DNA of 64,000 bases, from NCBI GenBank assembly GCA_018195615.1, contig JAGTPG010000002.1:434001-498000 (forward strand), in the 5' to 3' direction. Below the pieces are notes generated by a model. The model saw nothing but the letters and a program-made list of their open reading frames with translations. It was not told the origin of the DNA and ran no database searches. Below, piece after piece: positions 19,538-29,073 of the stretch. The position numbers and the translations under genes are program-made. The stretch comes from Streptomyces tuirus. Lineage in GTDB: Bacteria; Actinomycetota; Actinomycetes; Streptomycetales; Streptomycetaceae. How positions within the stretch are numbered: the stretch's first letter is position 1; each line of letters opens with the position of its first letter.

Positions 19538-19750
19538 GGCCGTTCCTCCTTGGTACTCCGGACGTTCGGCCCTCTCCATCCATCTTTGACCAGAATGGTG
19601 ACCTTCGCTTGGTCCGGGTCGTGCGGTATGAGCCGTGAAGGGACACCGGCAGTGGGAACCCGGGGCTTGACGGCTTCCGCGGCATGCCGGCCGCGCACCT
19701 GCGGGAGCGGGAGCGGCCCGGGCGCGCTTCGAGGAGGAAGGGGTGCCACC

Positions 19751-20632
19751 ATGGCCAAGCCGGTGGTGGTGGGCGTGGACGGTTCGCCGTCGAGTCTGAA
19801 CGCGGTCGAGGTCGCGGGCCACGAGGCCGAGATCCGCGGTGCGGAACTGCGATTGGTGCACGCCTTCGGATCGCCGTCCCCTCACCTGCCCCCCGGATGG
19901 CCGGCGTGGAACCCCGCCGGGGCGGGCGTGCGTGAACTGCTCGACGGCACACTGGCGGAGGCCGCGCGGCGGGCCCGCGGCACAGCACCGCATGTGGACA
20001 TCACCCGCGACGTCACCGTGGGTGAGCCACTGATGGTGCTGGAGATCGCCTCGCGCACGGCCTCGCTGGTGGTGGTCGGCAGCCGTGGTCTGGGCGCCTT
20101 CGGCAGCCTGCTGCTCGGCTCGACGTCCGCACACCTCGCCGCGCACGCCCGCTGCCCCGTCCTGGTGGTGCGGGGGCGGCCGAGCCCGGAGGGACCCGTC
20201 GTGCTGGCGGTCGACAACACGCCCGCCTCCGAGGAAGCCGTACGCTTCGCCTTCGCCGAGGCATCCCTGCGCGGCGCGGACCTCACGGCGCTGCATGTGT
20301 GCCGGGCAGGTGGCTCGGATGCCTACGACGGGCCGGCCGATCCGCCCTTCGTCACCTATGACGAGACCCATCTGCGCAAGCACGCGGAGCACGTTCTCGA
20401 CGTGGCGCTCGCGGGGCGACAGGAGCGGTATCCGGACGTCGCGGTGCGGCCCAGGCCGATCGTCGGCCGGGTGCGCCACACCCTCATCGAGGTGAGCGCG
20501 GACGCGCAGCTGCTCGTCGTCGGTGCCCGGGGTCGAGGTGGCTTCACGGGCCTGCTGCTGGGCTCGGTCAGCCAGGCCGTCCTGCACCACGCGCAGTGCC
20601 CTGTCGCGGTGGTTCGTCATGGCGCCGAGTGA
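19751..20632 (+). CDS. Tandem universal stress protein
   Basis: A 293-residue protein of two UspA domains. Domain 1 (about 1-145) starts KPVVVGVDGSPSS and has the ATP-binding end VVGSRGLGAFGSLLLGS. Domain 2 (about 152-293) starts PVVLAVDNTPAS and ends VVGARGRGGFTGLLLGSVSQ. Both G-x2-G-x9-G signatures are intact, so ATP binding is likely. Start ATG 19751 follows GAGGAAGGGG. In actinobacteria such proteins belong to dormancy or hypoxia and redox responses; I see no convincing DevR/OsdR box in the 213-bp gap shared with the divergent alcohol dehydrogenase gene. Confidence 0.92.
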   Translation: MAKPVVVGVDGSPSSLNAVEVAGHEAEIRGAELRLVHAFGSPSPHLPPGWPAWNPAGAGVRELLDGTLAEAARRARGTAPHVDITRDVTVGEPLMVLEIASRTASLVVVGSRGLGAFGSLLLGSTSAHLAAHARCPVLVVRGRPSPEGPVVLAVDNTPASEEAVRFAFAEASLRGADLTALHVCRAGGSDAYDGPADPPFVTYDETHLRKHAEHVLDVALAGRQERYPDVAVRPRPIVGRVRHTLIEVSADAQLLVVGARGRGGFTGLLLGSVSQAVLHHAQCPVAVVRHGAE

Positions 20633-20725
20633 CCCCGCACCCGCGCCCCAAGTCCCGTCCGACGAGCCCGGACGGTGGATCGCTCGTAGATTGAACCTCC
20701 AGGAAGTCGCGCTCCCGAGCGCGTG

Positions 20726-21961
20726 ATGACAGTGGACATCGATTTCACGGCCTTCTTCGACACGACACCGAGCCCGTACCTGGTTCTGGACGCGGACCTG
20801 GTGATCCGCTACGTCAACCCGGAGTACCTGCAGACCACCGGCCGGGCCAGGAACGAACTGATCGGCAAGTTCTTCTTCGACGCCCTGCCGCGAGGCCCGG
20901 GCACACCCGAGGACGCGCAACAGAACGTGGAGGCGTCACTGCGCCGGGTCCTGGAGACCGGGAAACCCGACACCCTGGTGCTCCAGCGCTACGACATTCC
21001 CGTTCCCGGCCGGCCGGGCAGGTTCGAAGAACGGTGGTGGTCCAAGATCCACACTCCGCTTCCCGGGCCGGACGGCACGGTGAGGTGGATCGTCCAACGG
21101 GCCGAGGACGTCACCGCCTTCTTCCACTCGGGCCGGGCACGACAGCTCACCGAGGAATTCACCGAGCGGGAGAAGGGCCTGGCCGCCGAGCTCTACGCGC
21201 GGACCAGCGAACTGCACCGGCTGAACCAGGAACTGCTCCAGGCCCATGCCCGTGAACGGCAGGTCGCCGTCACCCTGCAGGAGGCCATGCTCTCAGCGCC
21301 CGACCTGGACCGGCACGACAACATCGCCGTGCGCTACCTGCCGGCGACCACCTCACTGAACGTCTGCGGCGACTGGTACGACGTCGTCGACCTGCCGCCC
21401 GACCGCTACTCCGCGGCTGTCGGAGACGTCGTCGGCCACGGCCTGCACGCCGCGGCCGTCATGGGCATGCTCCGCAGCGCCCTGAGCGCCGCCATCCGCG
21501 CCACTCCCAGCCCCGCCCAGGCACTGGAGGTCCTCGGCCTCTACGCCCGATCCGTGGACGGCGCGATGGCCGCGACCGCGGTCAAGGTACTCATCGACAC
21601 CCGCAGCAGGCTGATCATCTACAGCAACGCCGGCCACCCACCGCCCGTCCTGCTCCATCAGGGCGGGACCTACGACCTGATGGACAAGGCAACGGATCCG
21701 CCACTCGGCACCCGCGAGCACCATGTCCCCCGACCTCAGGCCGGCCTCGCCTACTCTCCCGGAGACACGTTGGTGCTGTACACCGACGGTCTCATCGAAC
21801 GCCATGACGAGGACATCGACGTCGGCCTGGCCCGTCTGACGACAGCACTGGTCGAGGCCCATGGCCTCCCTCCCGACCTGCTCGCTGACGCACTGCTGGT
21901 CCGCCTCGACGTCACCGGGGGCGCCCCTGACGATGTCGCCCTCGTCGTCATCCGCCTGTAG
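20726..21961 (+). CDS. PAS-domain PP2C (SpoIIE-type) serine phosphatase
   Basis: A 411-residue signalling phosphatase. An N-terminal PAS domain (about 8-130; SPYLVLDADLVIRYVNPEYL) senses a ligand or redox state. A coiled region (about 135-175) follows, then a SpoIIE domain: GDWYDVVDLPPDRY, VGDVVGHGLHAA, SNAGHPPPVLL, LYTDGLIE and a terminal PDDVALVVIRL, with all metal-binding Asp residues present. Such proteins dephosphorylate anti-sigma-factor antagonists in Streptomyces. No anti-sigma gene is nearby. ATG 20726 and GTG 20723 are both possible; no good Shine-Dalgarno is close, the only AGGAAG being about 20 bp upstream. Confidence 0.9.
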   Translation: MTVDIDFTAFFDTTPSPYLVLDADLVIRYVNPEYLQTTGRARNELIGKFFFDALPRGPGTPEDAQQNVEASLRRVLETGKPDTLVLQRYDIPVPGRPGRFEERWWSKIHTPLPGPDGTVRWIVQRAEDVTAFFHSGRARQLTEEFTEREKGLAAELYARTSELHRLNQELLQAHARERQVAVTLQEAMLSAPDLDRHDNIAVRYLPATTSLNVCGDWYDVVDLPPDRYSAAVGDVVGHGLHAAAVMGMLRSALSAAIRATPSPAQALEVLGLYARSVDGAMAATAVKVLIDTRSRLIIYSNAGHPPPVLLHQGGTYDLMDKATDPPLGTREHHVPRPQAGLAYSPGDTLVLYTDGLIERHDEDIDVGLARLTTALVEAHGLPPDLLADALLVRLDVTGGAPDDVALVVIRL

Positions 21962-21978
21962 CCCGGCGTCCTCCGACA

Positions 21979-21998
21979 GCTTCACAGCCCTGTGAAGC
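21979..21998. terminator. Hairpin after the PP2C gene
   Basis: GCTTCACAG (21979-21987) pairs perfectly with CTGTGAAGC (21990-21998). It lies 18 bp after the PP2C stop and before the convergent deacylase gene, so it probably terminates one or both transcripts. Confidence 0.5.
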
Positions 21999-22068
21999 GG
22001 GCTCGCTGGTTGGCACCAGGCCACGTTCACATGAGGGGGATGGGATCAGTGGGCGGGCCTGCGGCCCG

Positions 22069-23038
22069 TCAGTGGTGCGGGGCGGCGATGGCGGCGAGAT
22101 GCGCGCCGGGGCGGACGGAGAGTCCGTTCATGTTGTAGATGATCTTTCCGGTGGCGTTGGCGGTGATCTTGCGCTCGGCGCCGTCGACCGGGTCGATGAT
22201 GCGGCCGATGGTCTGTCCCTCGGTCACCTCGTCACCGGTGGCCGCGTCCGGGTACCAGAGGCCTGCGGCCGGCGACTCGACGTCGCCCGTCCAGATCCAG
22301 TCGCGTGGCTGCACGGCCGGCTGCTTGATGTGCTCCGACGCCTCGATGGCACCGAGGTGGTGCAGGATCCGGTAGAGGGCGTCGAGCAGCCTGCGCACGG
22401 TGGCGGGGCGCGGTCGCCGAGTTGGCCGGTCTCGACGAGGATCGCGGGGATGCCCTGCCGGTTCGCCGCGGCGTGGCTGTTCCCGCCGTCGGCACTGGTG
22501 CCGAAGATGACCAGCTCGTATCCGACCGCGTGGGCCAACGCCTTGTTCTTCGCGTCCAGTTCGGCGTCGCCGGTCAGGCGGTAGCCGACGAAGTCGAGCA
22601 GGTACTGGTCGATGCCGCCGCTGTGCAGGTCCACGTATGCGTCGGCGCCGTCGATCAGGTGCTCGAACAGCCAGGCCGCCATGCGGTCGGTGGGGCCGCC
22701 ATCCTTGTCGCCGGGGAAGACGCGGTTGATGTTGACGCCGTCCAGCGGGGAGATGTTGAGCCGTCCGCCGTAGACGGCCGGGGGTTGGCCACGGGGCAGA
22801 TCACCAGCTGGCCGGCGATCTCGTCCGGTTCCAGCAGCCCGGCCAGGCGGGTGGTGGCGTCGACGGGGATGAACTCGCCGCCGTGGACGCCACCGGTGAT
22901 CACGACCCTCGGGCCGGGACGGGAGCCGTTGACGAGGATCAGGGGGACGTCCACCGTCGTGGTGCCCAGGTCGGCGGGCAGGGTCCCGCGGGTCTTCCGG
23001 CCGGGCTCTGCCCTCAGCGCGCCGATGGTCAGGGTCAT
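22069..23038 (-). CDS. AstE/AspA-like zinc deacylase, M14 family (two apparent 1-bp frameshifts)
   Basis: Succinylglutamate desuccinylase/aspartoacylase-type metallohydrolase, about 323 residues when repaired. Zinc-site motifs are GGVHGGEF (H-x2-E) and the later VDLHSGG. NINRVFPGD is the conserved carboxylate-binding segment, and a C-terminal barrel-sandwich-like part (GLWYPDAATGDEVTEGQTIG) closes the protein. The frame breaks at about 22785 (CCCCC run; repair gives VANPPAVYGG) and at about 22410 (repair gives GDRDPATVRRLLD). Enzymes of this type remove acyl groups from N-acyl amino acids or diamines, e.g. in ectoine breakdown. It follows the kinase/PLP fusion gene with a 19-bp gap, so the two are in one operon. 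Confidence 0.85.
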
Positions 23039-23057
23039 GTGCTTGCTCTTTTCCGAC

Positions 23058-26000
23058 TCAGGCCGTGGAAACGGCCGAGCGCAGCTCGGGGAGGGACAGG
23101 ACCTCGTCCAGCATGTCGACGTAGAGATCCACGTGCTCGCGGCGGAAGGTCATGGGCGGTTTGATCTTCAGTACGTTGTCGTGCACGCCATTGGGGAAGA
23201 CGATGACGCCTCGCTCCTTCATGAGTTCGGTGACCATGAAGGCCTGCTCGGTGGCCGGTGTTTTGGTGGTGCGGTTACGGACCAGTTCGACTCCGAGGTA
23301 GAGCCCTTCCGCCCGCACGTCACCGATGAGCGGTTGACGCTGCTGGAGCTCGCGCAGCGACTGGGCGAAGTACCCGCCCACGCTCACGGCGTTCTCCCTC
23401 AGCCCGTCCTGCTCGACGATGTCGAGCACGGCCTCGCCGATCGCGCAGGAGACCGGGTTGCCGCCGAAGGTGTTGAAGTACTTCATACCCGTGTCGAACG
23501 CGTCGGCGATCTCCCGAGTCGTGACCACCGCCGCGAGGGGATGCCCGTTCCCGAGCGGCTTGCCCATCGTGACGATGTCCGGGACCACCCCCTGGAGCTC
23601 GAACCCCCACCAGGGCCCGAGTCGTCCGACGCCGACCTGGACCTCGTCGGAGATGCACAGGGCGCCCGCCCGCCTGGCAGCGGTGAACACGCCGTCGAGG
23701 TAGCCGTCGGGGAACACGATGTTCCCACCCGATCCCATCAGGGACTCGGCGATGAAGGCGGCCGGGGCCGGCCGTCGGCAGTGATCCGCTCGATGACAGC
23801 CGCGGCGTCGCGCGCGTACTTGACTCCGGCGTCCGCGTCGTCGTACCCGTAGGTGCTGCGGTAGCGGTCCGGGATGACGACCTCGTGGGTGGTCGCGGGC
23901 GCACCGGCGCCGCCGGGGCCCTTGTAACGGTTCGGGCTGATTCCGGTCACCACGCCGGTGTTTCCGTGGTACGCGCCGTCGATGTTGACGATGTGCTGAC
24001 GACCTGTCACCTGGCGGGCGATCCGCAGCGCCAGGTCGTTCGCCTCGCTGCCGCTGCACACGAGGAAGACGACCTCGAGCGGGTCGGGCAGGGTGGCCAC
24101 CAGCTTCTGCACGTAACTGGCGATCTGCGGGTAGACGAAACGGCTGTTGGTGTTGAGCTTGCGCATCTGCCGGGTGGCGGCGGCCGTCACGCGTGGCTCG
24201 GCATGGCCGACGTGGGTGACGTTGTTCAGCGAGTCCAGATAGGCCAGGCCGTCCTCGTCGTGGAACCACACGTCCCGCCCCCGCACGAGGTTCATCGGGG
24301 CGCGGTAGTAGTTGCGCTGGGAGCGAGCGATGTGGCGACGGCGCACTGAGACGACGTCGTCGATGGTGGGGACGGCGGCGGGGGATTCGGTGAACCCGAG
24401 GAGCCGGGCGGGGTCGGGTGACAGGTGGCTCCACACCTGCCGTGCGGACGGCGGCACGACACGAGGCGGCGGCCACGTGGCCATCCGCGCGGTGCGGTGG
24501 ACCTGCACCTGGACGCAGGACCCGAGCGGGTCCTTCTCCTCGCTCGCGGCGGCGCGTCCCAACGGCGCCCCGGCCGGGACTGTCGCCGCGACGGGCGGCG
24601 TGTCGTCGAGTCCCCACCAGCACGTCCAGAACTCCTGCCCCTCGACCGCGTGTCGCAGCACCAACGGCATCCCGGCGCCACCACGGGCTTCGACGACGCC
24701 GGACACCGGGCTGGCGACCTCCTCGGCGTCGGCCACGACCAGCGAGCCGCCGACCTGGACCGTCGCGGGCTCGTCGGCTCCCGGGCGGCGCCGGTCCCCC
24801 TGGAGCAGCGATGCGCTGAGGTGGGGCACGTAGCCCCGTCGCCGTCGTCCGTCGAGCACGTCGTCGATGCTCGCGCGCACCGCCCTCGCGTCGTGCCAGT
24901 CGACTTCGTCGTAGAGATCACTTGCGGGTCGCAGGTCGAGCAGCTGCGGGGCCGGTGCGTACGGGGCACCGGCCAGGGCCGCCCCCTCCGCCAGGACCTC
25001 TTCCAACCCCCGCTGCTCCGGCGTCGGGGGAGCCCACAGGCGACCCGGAACGTCGCCTCGGCGACGTCGGGGCAGACCTCGGCCACCTGCGCGATCGCCG
25101 GCCAGGTGTGTTGCATGCGGCTCCGCCCGTACGGCGTGTCGCTCTCGGCGACCCGGCGCGTCCACGTCACGGCGTTCATGCACAGCCGGGCGGCCGCCAA
25201 CGGATAGACAGCCGCCAGTTCCTCGGCCGTCAGGGGGAGCACCGAGTGGAAGCCGGCCACGACTTCGGCCGCAGCGGCGAGCGGGTCGGCCTTGCGGACC
25301 ATGGCGTAGCCCGCCGCGATGGCCACCTCCGCCGCGCGCACGCTGTAGAGCGAGTCGCCCAGGTCGACGATGCCCGAGATCCGCAGCACCCCGTCCTCGT
25401 CGGCGTCGGCGTCGGCCAGGACGTTGGCGTCATTGAGGTCCTGGTGTACGACGCTCCGCGGCAGTCGGTCCCAGGCCGGCAGGAGAGCGTCGTACCAGCC
25501 CATGATCGTGCGCACCGACTCCCGCCGGTCCGCGTCCTGTACGGCGTGCAGCGACGCCTCGACGATCTCAGCGGCCCGGCGCATGTCCCAGTCGTGCGGT
25601 TCCAGGCCCACCGGTGGCTCCACGCTGGAGAGTCCGAGGCTCAGCCGCCCGGCGGCTTCTCCCAGCTGGCGCAGAAGCGCCGCGGGGTGGTCTTCGAGTT
25701 CCGCCAGGACCCGGCCCTCGAGCCAGCTCATCACGCGAACCACGTGCGTTCGGCCCTCGTGGACGACGGTGGCAAGGAACTTCCCCTCGCGTGTCGGGAC
25801 CAGCCGTGGCACCGGAATGTCGGGAACGGTGGCGGCCAGATGCTGGAAGAGCGAGTTCTGCCAGAGGACGTCGGCCGAGTCCGGCTCCGCGCGGGTGACC
25901 CGTACGAAGTAGCGCATGCCGTCGTCGCCGGTGATCCGGACGTTCTGGTCGATCTCCCCTCCCAGGGGGTGCTGGACATATCCCTCGAGTCCGAAGGACT

Positions 26001-26094
26001 GCCGCAGCACGTGATCGAGGAGCGGGCCCGGCAACTGGCCGGTGTGACCGGGGAGGGCCGTTCCGTCCTGGCCGGTGGTGGTCGCTGAGGTCAT
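23058..26094 (-). CDS. Kinase / M23-like / class-III PLP enzyme fusion (two apparent 1-bp frameshifts)
   Basis: Repaired length about 1012 residues. Residues 1-345 form an APH/ChoK-like kinase: [15 protein letters not shown] is the catalytic loop and SGIVDLGD the metal-binding Asp. A middle segment (about 350-560) contains [17 protein letters not shown], resembling a lipoyl/peptidase-M23 barrel. Residues 570-1012 are a class-III aminotransferase-fold enzyme with [16 protein letters not shown], the pre-Lys [12 protein letters not shown] and the PLP lysine in [10 protein letters not shown]. The pairing mirrors ethanolamine/hydroxylysine kinase plus phospholyase, so the fusion may phosphorylate an amino alcohol and then eliminate phosphate; this is inference. 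Frameshifts at about 25050 (CCCCC) and 23765 are each repaired by one base. Likely controlled by the 26604-26619 operator. Confidence 0.87.
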
Positions 26095-26532
26095 CGGTGC
26101 GTTCTCTCTCTCGTCCGTGTCGGACCTGTGCCCGACGCTGTCAGCCGGCTCCCGGACGGTCCGATCGATTGCGGTTCCCGGGGGCGGCGGGCGGGGCTGC
26201 CGCGGCTGTGTCTCGATCGCTTCACGGGCTGCGCAGACCTCGGCCAAGTTGACGAGCGACAGGTCAGCACCTGGTCGGCGATCGGTTCCGAGGTGGGCCG
26301 TCCGTCCGTCAAAGGCGTTGTGCTCATCGAGACTGAGCTCGGCGTAGTCTCTGGAGGAGTCCTGGGTGATATCGATCCCGCTCTGCCTGGCGAACCGCTG
26401 ACATTGACCCGAGGAACGCGGCGCCCTCAGCAGCGCCCACTCAAGGTGACTGACTGGGGATCAGGTGCCTACGGAAGTGCCATAGCTGCTCCAAGTGCGT
26501 GGTCATGTCACGAGGTCTCTCCAGCCCGAGGT
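26095..26532. other. Leader region before the kinase-lyase operon
   Basis: No gene with good support. A leftward frame from ATG 26327 (starting MSTTPLTDGRPTSE) continues, if one base is restored, into LVNLAEVCAAREAIETQP and could be a small protein of about 75 residues or an N-terminal extension of the kinase gene. It has no Shine-Dalgarno sequence. Otherwise I see nothing. Confidence 0.3.
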
Positions 26533-26622
26533 GATGCGTCAGATGAAACACCGCGGAGAATCCGGCAACAAGGGACGCGAGGCCGCGACATCGACCCCGT
26601 ATTTTGTGCCTATGCACAATCT
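26533..26622 (-). repeat. Left copy of 90-bp inverted regulatory repeat
   Basis: Read leftward, this block matches 28026-28115 at roughly 88% with one indel. Both include an invariant 19-base stretch, CCTTGTTGCCGGATTCTCC. It begins with the palindrome at 26604-26619 and is oriented toward the kinase-lyase operon. Because the two copies flank pucR in inverted orientation and are not coding in any shared way, they look like duplicated promoter regions. Confidence 0.8.
26604..26619. promoter_or_regulatory. Palindromic operator TTGTGC-N4-GCACAA (left)
   Basis: TTGTGC-CTAT-GCACAA, with perfect 6-bp arms. The same arms with a different centre occur at 28030-28045. It lies 97 bp before the pucR ATG and about 510 bp before the leftward kinase-lyase gene. 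Conservation of the arms but not the centre is what a dimeric regulator site shows; PucR is the natural candidate. Confidence 0.7.
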
Positions 26623-26715
26623 CTGTCAGAGAGCCCCAGCGGCATGTCAGCGGCATCACCCGGATACGGCCCCGGATCCGTCCGGTGACGGCTGTCGTAG
26701 GGAGAGGCGGTCCTC

Positions 26716-27933
26716 ATGAGCGGCCCGGGGCGCCGTCGGGGCGGAGCTCGCCACGACGCCGTGCAGGCGATCGCGCGCCGGCTCCTCGAGGAACGGCTCG
26801 ACGAACTGACCTCTCGTGCTCTCGAACAACTGGAAGCTGAGGAGCCCGCCTACGCGTCAGCGGACTGGGACCCGGTCCAGAAACGGGAGGGGATGCGACG
26901 AACCCTCGAACTCGCCCTGACCCGGCTGGCCGGCGGTCCCGTGCCCCGGACGGTCTCGCGCGCCACCGAGGACGTGGGACGCGAGCGAGCGGAGCAGGCG
27001 TTCCCCCTGACCGCTCTGATGCACTCCTTCCAGCTGGACCTCAGGACCCTGTGGGAGGCCGTGCTCGCAGAGGGGCGAGCACGTGGCATCAGCGCCGATC
27101 CCGACTTCCTCGACGGGCTGATCCGCGTCTGGGAGGCGACGGACGCCAACAGCGTCGAGGTCGTCGACGCCTACCGCCGCACCGAGCGCGACCTGGCGAG
27201 CCGTCGTACGGAGGTACGCAACCGCGCCTTCAGCCGCCTGGTCCTGGAAGGGGAGCAGGATCCCTCGACCGTCGCCGAGGCCTCCACGTTGCTGGGCATC
27301 TCCGAGAACGTCGCCCTGACCGTGGTCGTGGTCGAATCCGTTCCTACCGGGGACCCGGCTGTGTCCCAGGTCGACGACGCGCTGCGTCGGGGCGGCCTGC
27401 TGCGTCACTTCGGATGGATGGGCGACGAGCTCCTCGGCATCATCGGTCACGGACGGCGCGATGAAGAGGCTGTGCTTGCCATGCTGCGGCCGTTCGCCCC
27501 GTGGCGCTGCGGCGTCGCGGAAGTCCCCGGCCTGGCGCTGACGGCGCGGGGCATCCGGTTCGCACGTGCCGCGATCCGCAGCTCCGCGCAGCCCGGAGTG
27601 CGGCATGTGGAGGGCCACTGGATCGGGGCGATCATGTCGGCGCAGGAGGAGCTCACCGGTGCGATGGCCATCGGCGTGCTGCGCCCACTGCTGGAGCTGC
27701 GCGACCGCGACAGCATCGTCGAGACCCTGCGCTGGTACTTCGACCTGGGCTCGGTCGCCGAGGTGGCCGCACGCACCTACCGTCACCGGAACACGGTGGG
27801 CAATCGCCTGCAGGCCGCGGAAGAGGCGACCGGGCTGAAGCTGTCCCGACCGAACGACGCCGCCCGGCTGGTCCTCGCCCTGGCTTGGCTGGAGACGGAC
27901 GCGGGCGCCCGCTTCCGGGCGACGATGTCCTGA
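26716..27933 (+). CDS. PucR/CdaR-family transcriptional regulator
   Basis: A 405-residue regulator with an N-terminal helical RsbRD-like sensing region (about 1-170; ARRLLEERLDELTSRALEQL), a GGDEF-like degenerate middle part and a C-terminal HTH_30 domain: LRWYFDLGSVAEVAARTYRH followed by RNTVGNRLQ, the canonical PucR recognition helix. Such proteins activate catabolic genes for purines, proline, sugars or amines when a metabolite binds. ATG 26716 has GGGAGAGG upstream. It lies between two operons, each preceded by the same palindrome-bearing block, so it very probably regulates both and itself. Confidence 0.93.
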   Translation: MSGPGRRRGGARHDAVQAIARRLLEERLDELTSRALEQLEAEEPAYASADWDPVQKREGMRRTLELALTRLAGGPVPRTVSRATEDVGRERAEQAFPLTALMHSFQLDLRTLWEAVLAEGRARGISADPDFLDGLIRVWEATDANSVEVVDAYRRTERDLASRRTEVRNRAFSRLVLEGEQDPSTVAEASTLLGISENVALTVVVVESVPTGDPAVSQVDDALRRGGLLRHFGWMGDELLGIIGHGRRDEEAVLAMLRPFAPWRCGVAEVPGLALTARGIRFARAAIRSSAQPGVRHVEGHWIGAIMSAQEELTGAMAIGVLRPLLELRDRDSIVETLRWYFDLGSVAEVAARTYRHRNTVGNRLQAAEEATGLKLSRPNDAARLVLALAWLETDAGARFRATMS

Positions 27934-28025
27934 TCCACCGATCGCTGGACGGGTCGAGGCAACCGGCCGGGGCCGCGACCGGGAGAGCCGGAGCCAAAGC
28001 GTGGCGGTCAGAGGCCACATGCCCA

Positions 28026-28115
28026 GAAATTGTGCACAGGCACAAAATGCGCGGTCGATCTCGCGGCCTCACGTCCCTTGTTGCCGGATTCTCCACAGTG
28101 CTTCACTGACGCAAC
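28026..28115 (+). repeat. Right copy of 90-bp inverted regulatory repeat
   Basis: Counterpart of 26533-26622 in the opposite orientation, pointing to the HAD gene at 28340. The palindrome is at its 5' end and the invariant CCTTGTTGCCGGATTCTCC stretch lies about 45 bases further on. The rest of the 406-bp gap between pucR and the HAD gene holds nothing else I recognise. Confidence 0.8.
28030..28045. promoter_or_regulatory. Palindromic operator TTGTGC-N4-GCACAA (right)
   Basis: TTGTGC-ACAG-GCACAA, with perfect 6-bp arms identical to the left site and a different 4-bp centre. About 300 bp before the rightward HAD/oxidase genes. Confidence 0.7.
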
Positions 28116-28339
28116 GCCTCGAGCCGGAGCGGCTCATCGCATCGGAGCAGTAATGATGCTGCCGCCGACTACCTGTACCTGATCAGCATTCGTCGTCCCC
28201 GGCCTGCCCGGGGGCTCGTCCTCCAGCGGCGGCCCTCGGGCACCCCTCAGCCCCCATCCCCCTGAACAGGTCGCTGCCCCAACGCCTCGGCAGCCTCCTG
28301 AACCCGGTGTCCCATATGCCAGGAAAGAGGTTGAACACC

Positions 28340-29023
28340 ATGCGTCAGATCGTCACCTTCGATGCCTACGGCACCCTGGTCGACTTCCAGCTCGGCCCCA
28401 CCACCCTGAAGGTCCTGGCCGACCGGCTGGACCTGGACCGTCTGAACGTCGACGAGTTCCTCGACGACTTCCGCATCATGCGGTTCCACGCCGTCCTGGA
28501 GGCATACCGCCCCTTCCGCGAGCTGCTGCCCGCCAGCCTGGAGACAGCGATGCGTCTGCACGGCCTGGAGTACCGGCAGTCCGACGGCGAGGCCCTGGTC
28601 GCGGCCGTGCCCACCTTCGGCCCCCACCCCGAGGTCCCGGCCGCCCTGCGGGCGCTGAAGTCCCGGTACGAGATCGCCATCATCTCCAACACGGACGACG
28701 ACCTCATCGCCCAGAACCTGGCCAACATGGGCGTCGAGTTCGACCATGTCATCACCGCCCAGCAGGCCAAGGCGTACAAGCCGTCCCGGCAGACCTTCGA
28801 GTACGCCTTCCAGGCCATGGACATCGACCCCGCCCAGGTCATCCACGTCGCCCAGGGCTGGGAGTACGACCTCATCCCCACCCGCGACCTCGGCCTCGCT
28901 CGCCGCGTGTGGATCAACCGCTACGGCCACAACGGCTCCATGGGCGCCCGCGGCAGCGCCGACTACCAGCCCTTCGACGAGCTGTCCGACCTGTCCGGCC
29001 TGCCGGCCCTGCTCGGCTGCTGA
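28340..29023 (+). CDS. HAD-superfamily hydrolase, haloacid dehalogenase type II-like
   Basis: A 227-residue HAD hydrolase. Motif I is TFDAYGTLVD with the nucleophile Asp, motif II is ISNTDDD, motif III the Lys in AKAYKPS, and motif IV HVAQGWEYDLIPTRDLGL; WINRYG near the end is typical of L-2-haloacid dehalogenase-like proteins. A phosphatase role is also possible. ATG 28340 is preceded by AAAGAGG. It is the first intact gene of the rightward operon controlled by the PucR-type operator; the FAD oxidase that should follow is broken. Confidence 0.9.
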   Translation: MRQIVTFDAYGTLVDFQLGPTTLKVLADRLDLDRLNVDEFLDDFRIMRFHAVLEAYRPFRELLPASLETAMRLHGLEYRQSDGEALVAAVPTFGPHPEVPAALRALKSRYEIAIISNTDDDLIAQNLANMGVEFDHVITAQQAKAYKPSRQTFEYAFQAMDIDPAQVIHVAQGWEYDLIPTRDLGLARRVWINRYGHNGSMGARGSADYQPFDELSDLSGLPALLGC

Positions 29024-29073
29024 AGCCGGGCCCCGGACAGCGCACCCCTGGACTACCAGGAGGACCCGACAGC

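Noticed and set aside
19538..19750. DevR/OsdR-type dormancy box between alcohol dehydrogenase and universal stress protein genes
   Set aside because: Short GGGAC-like strings are present but no palindrome close to the known box.
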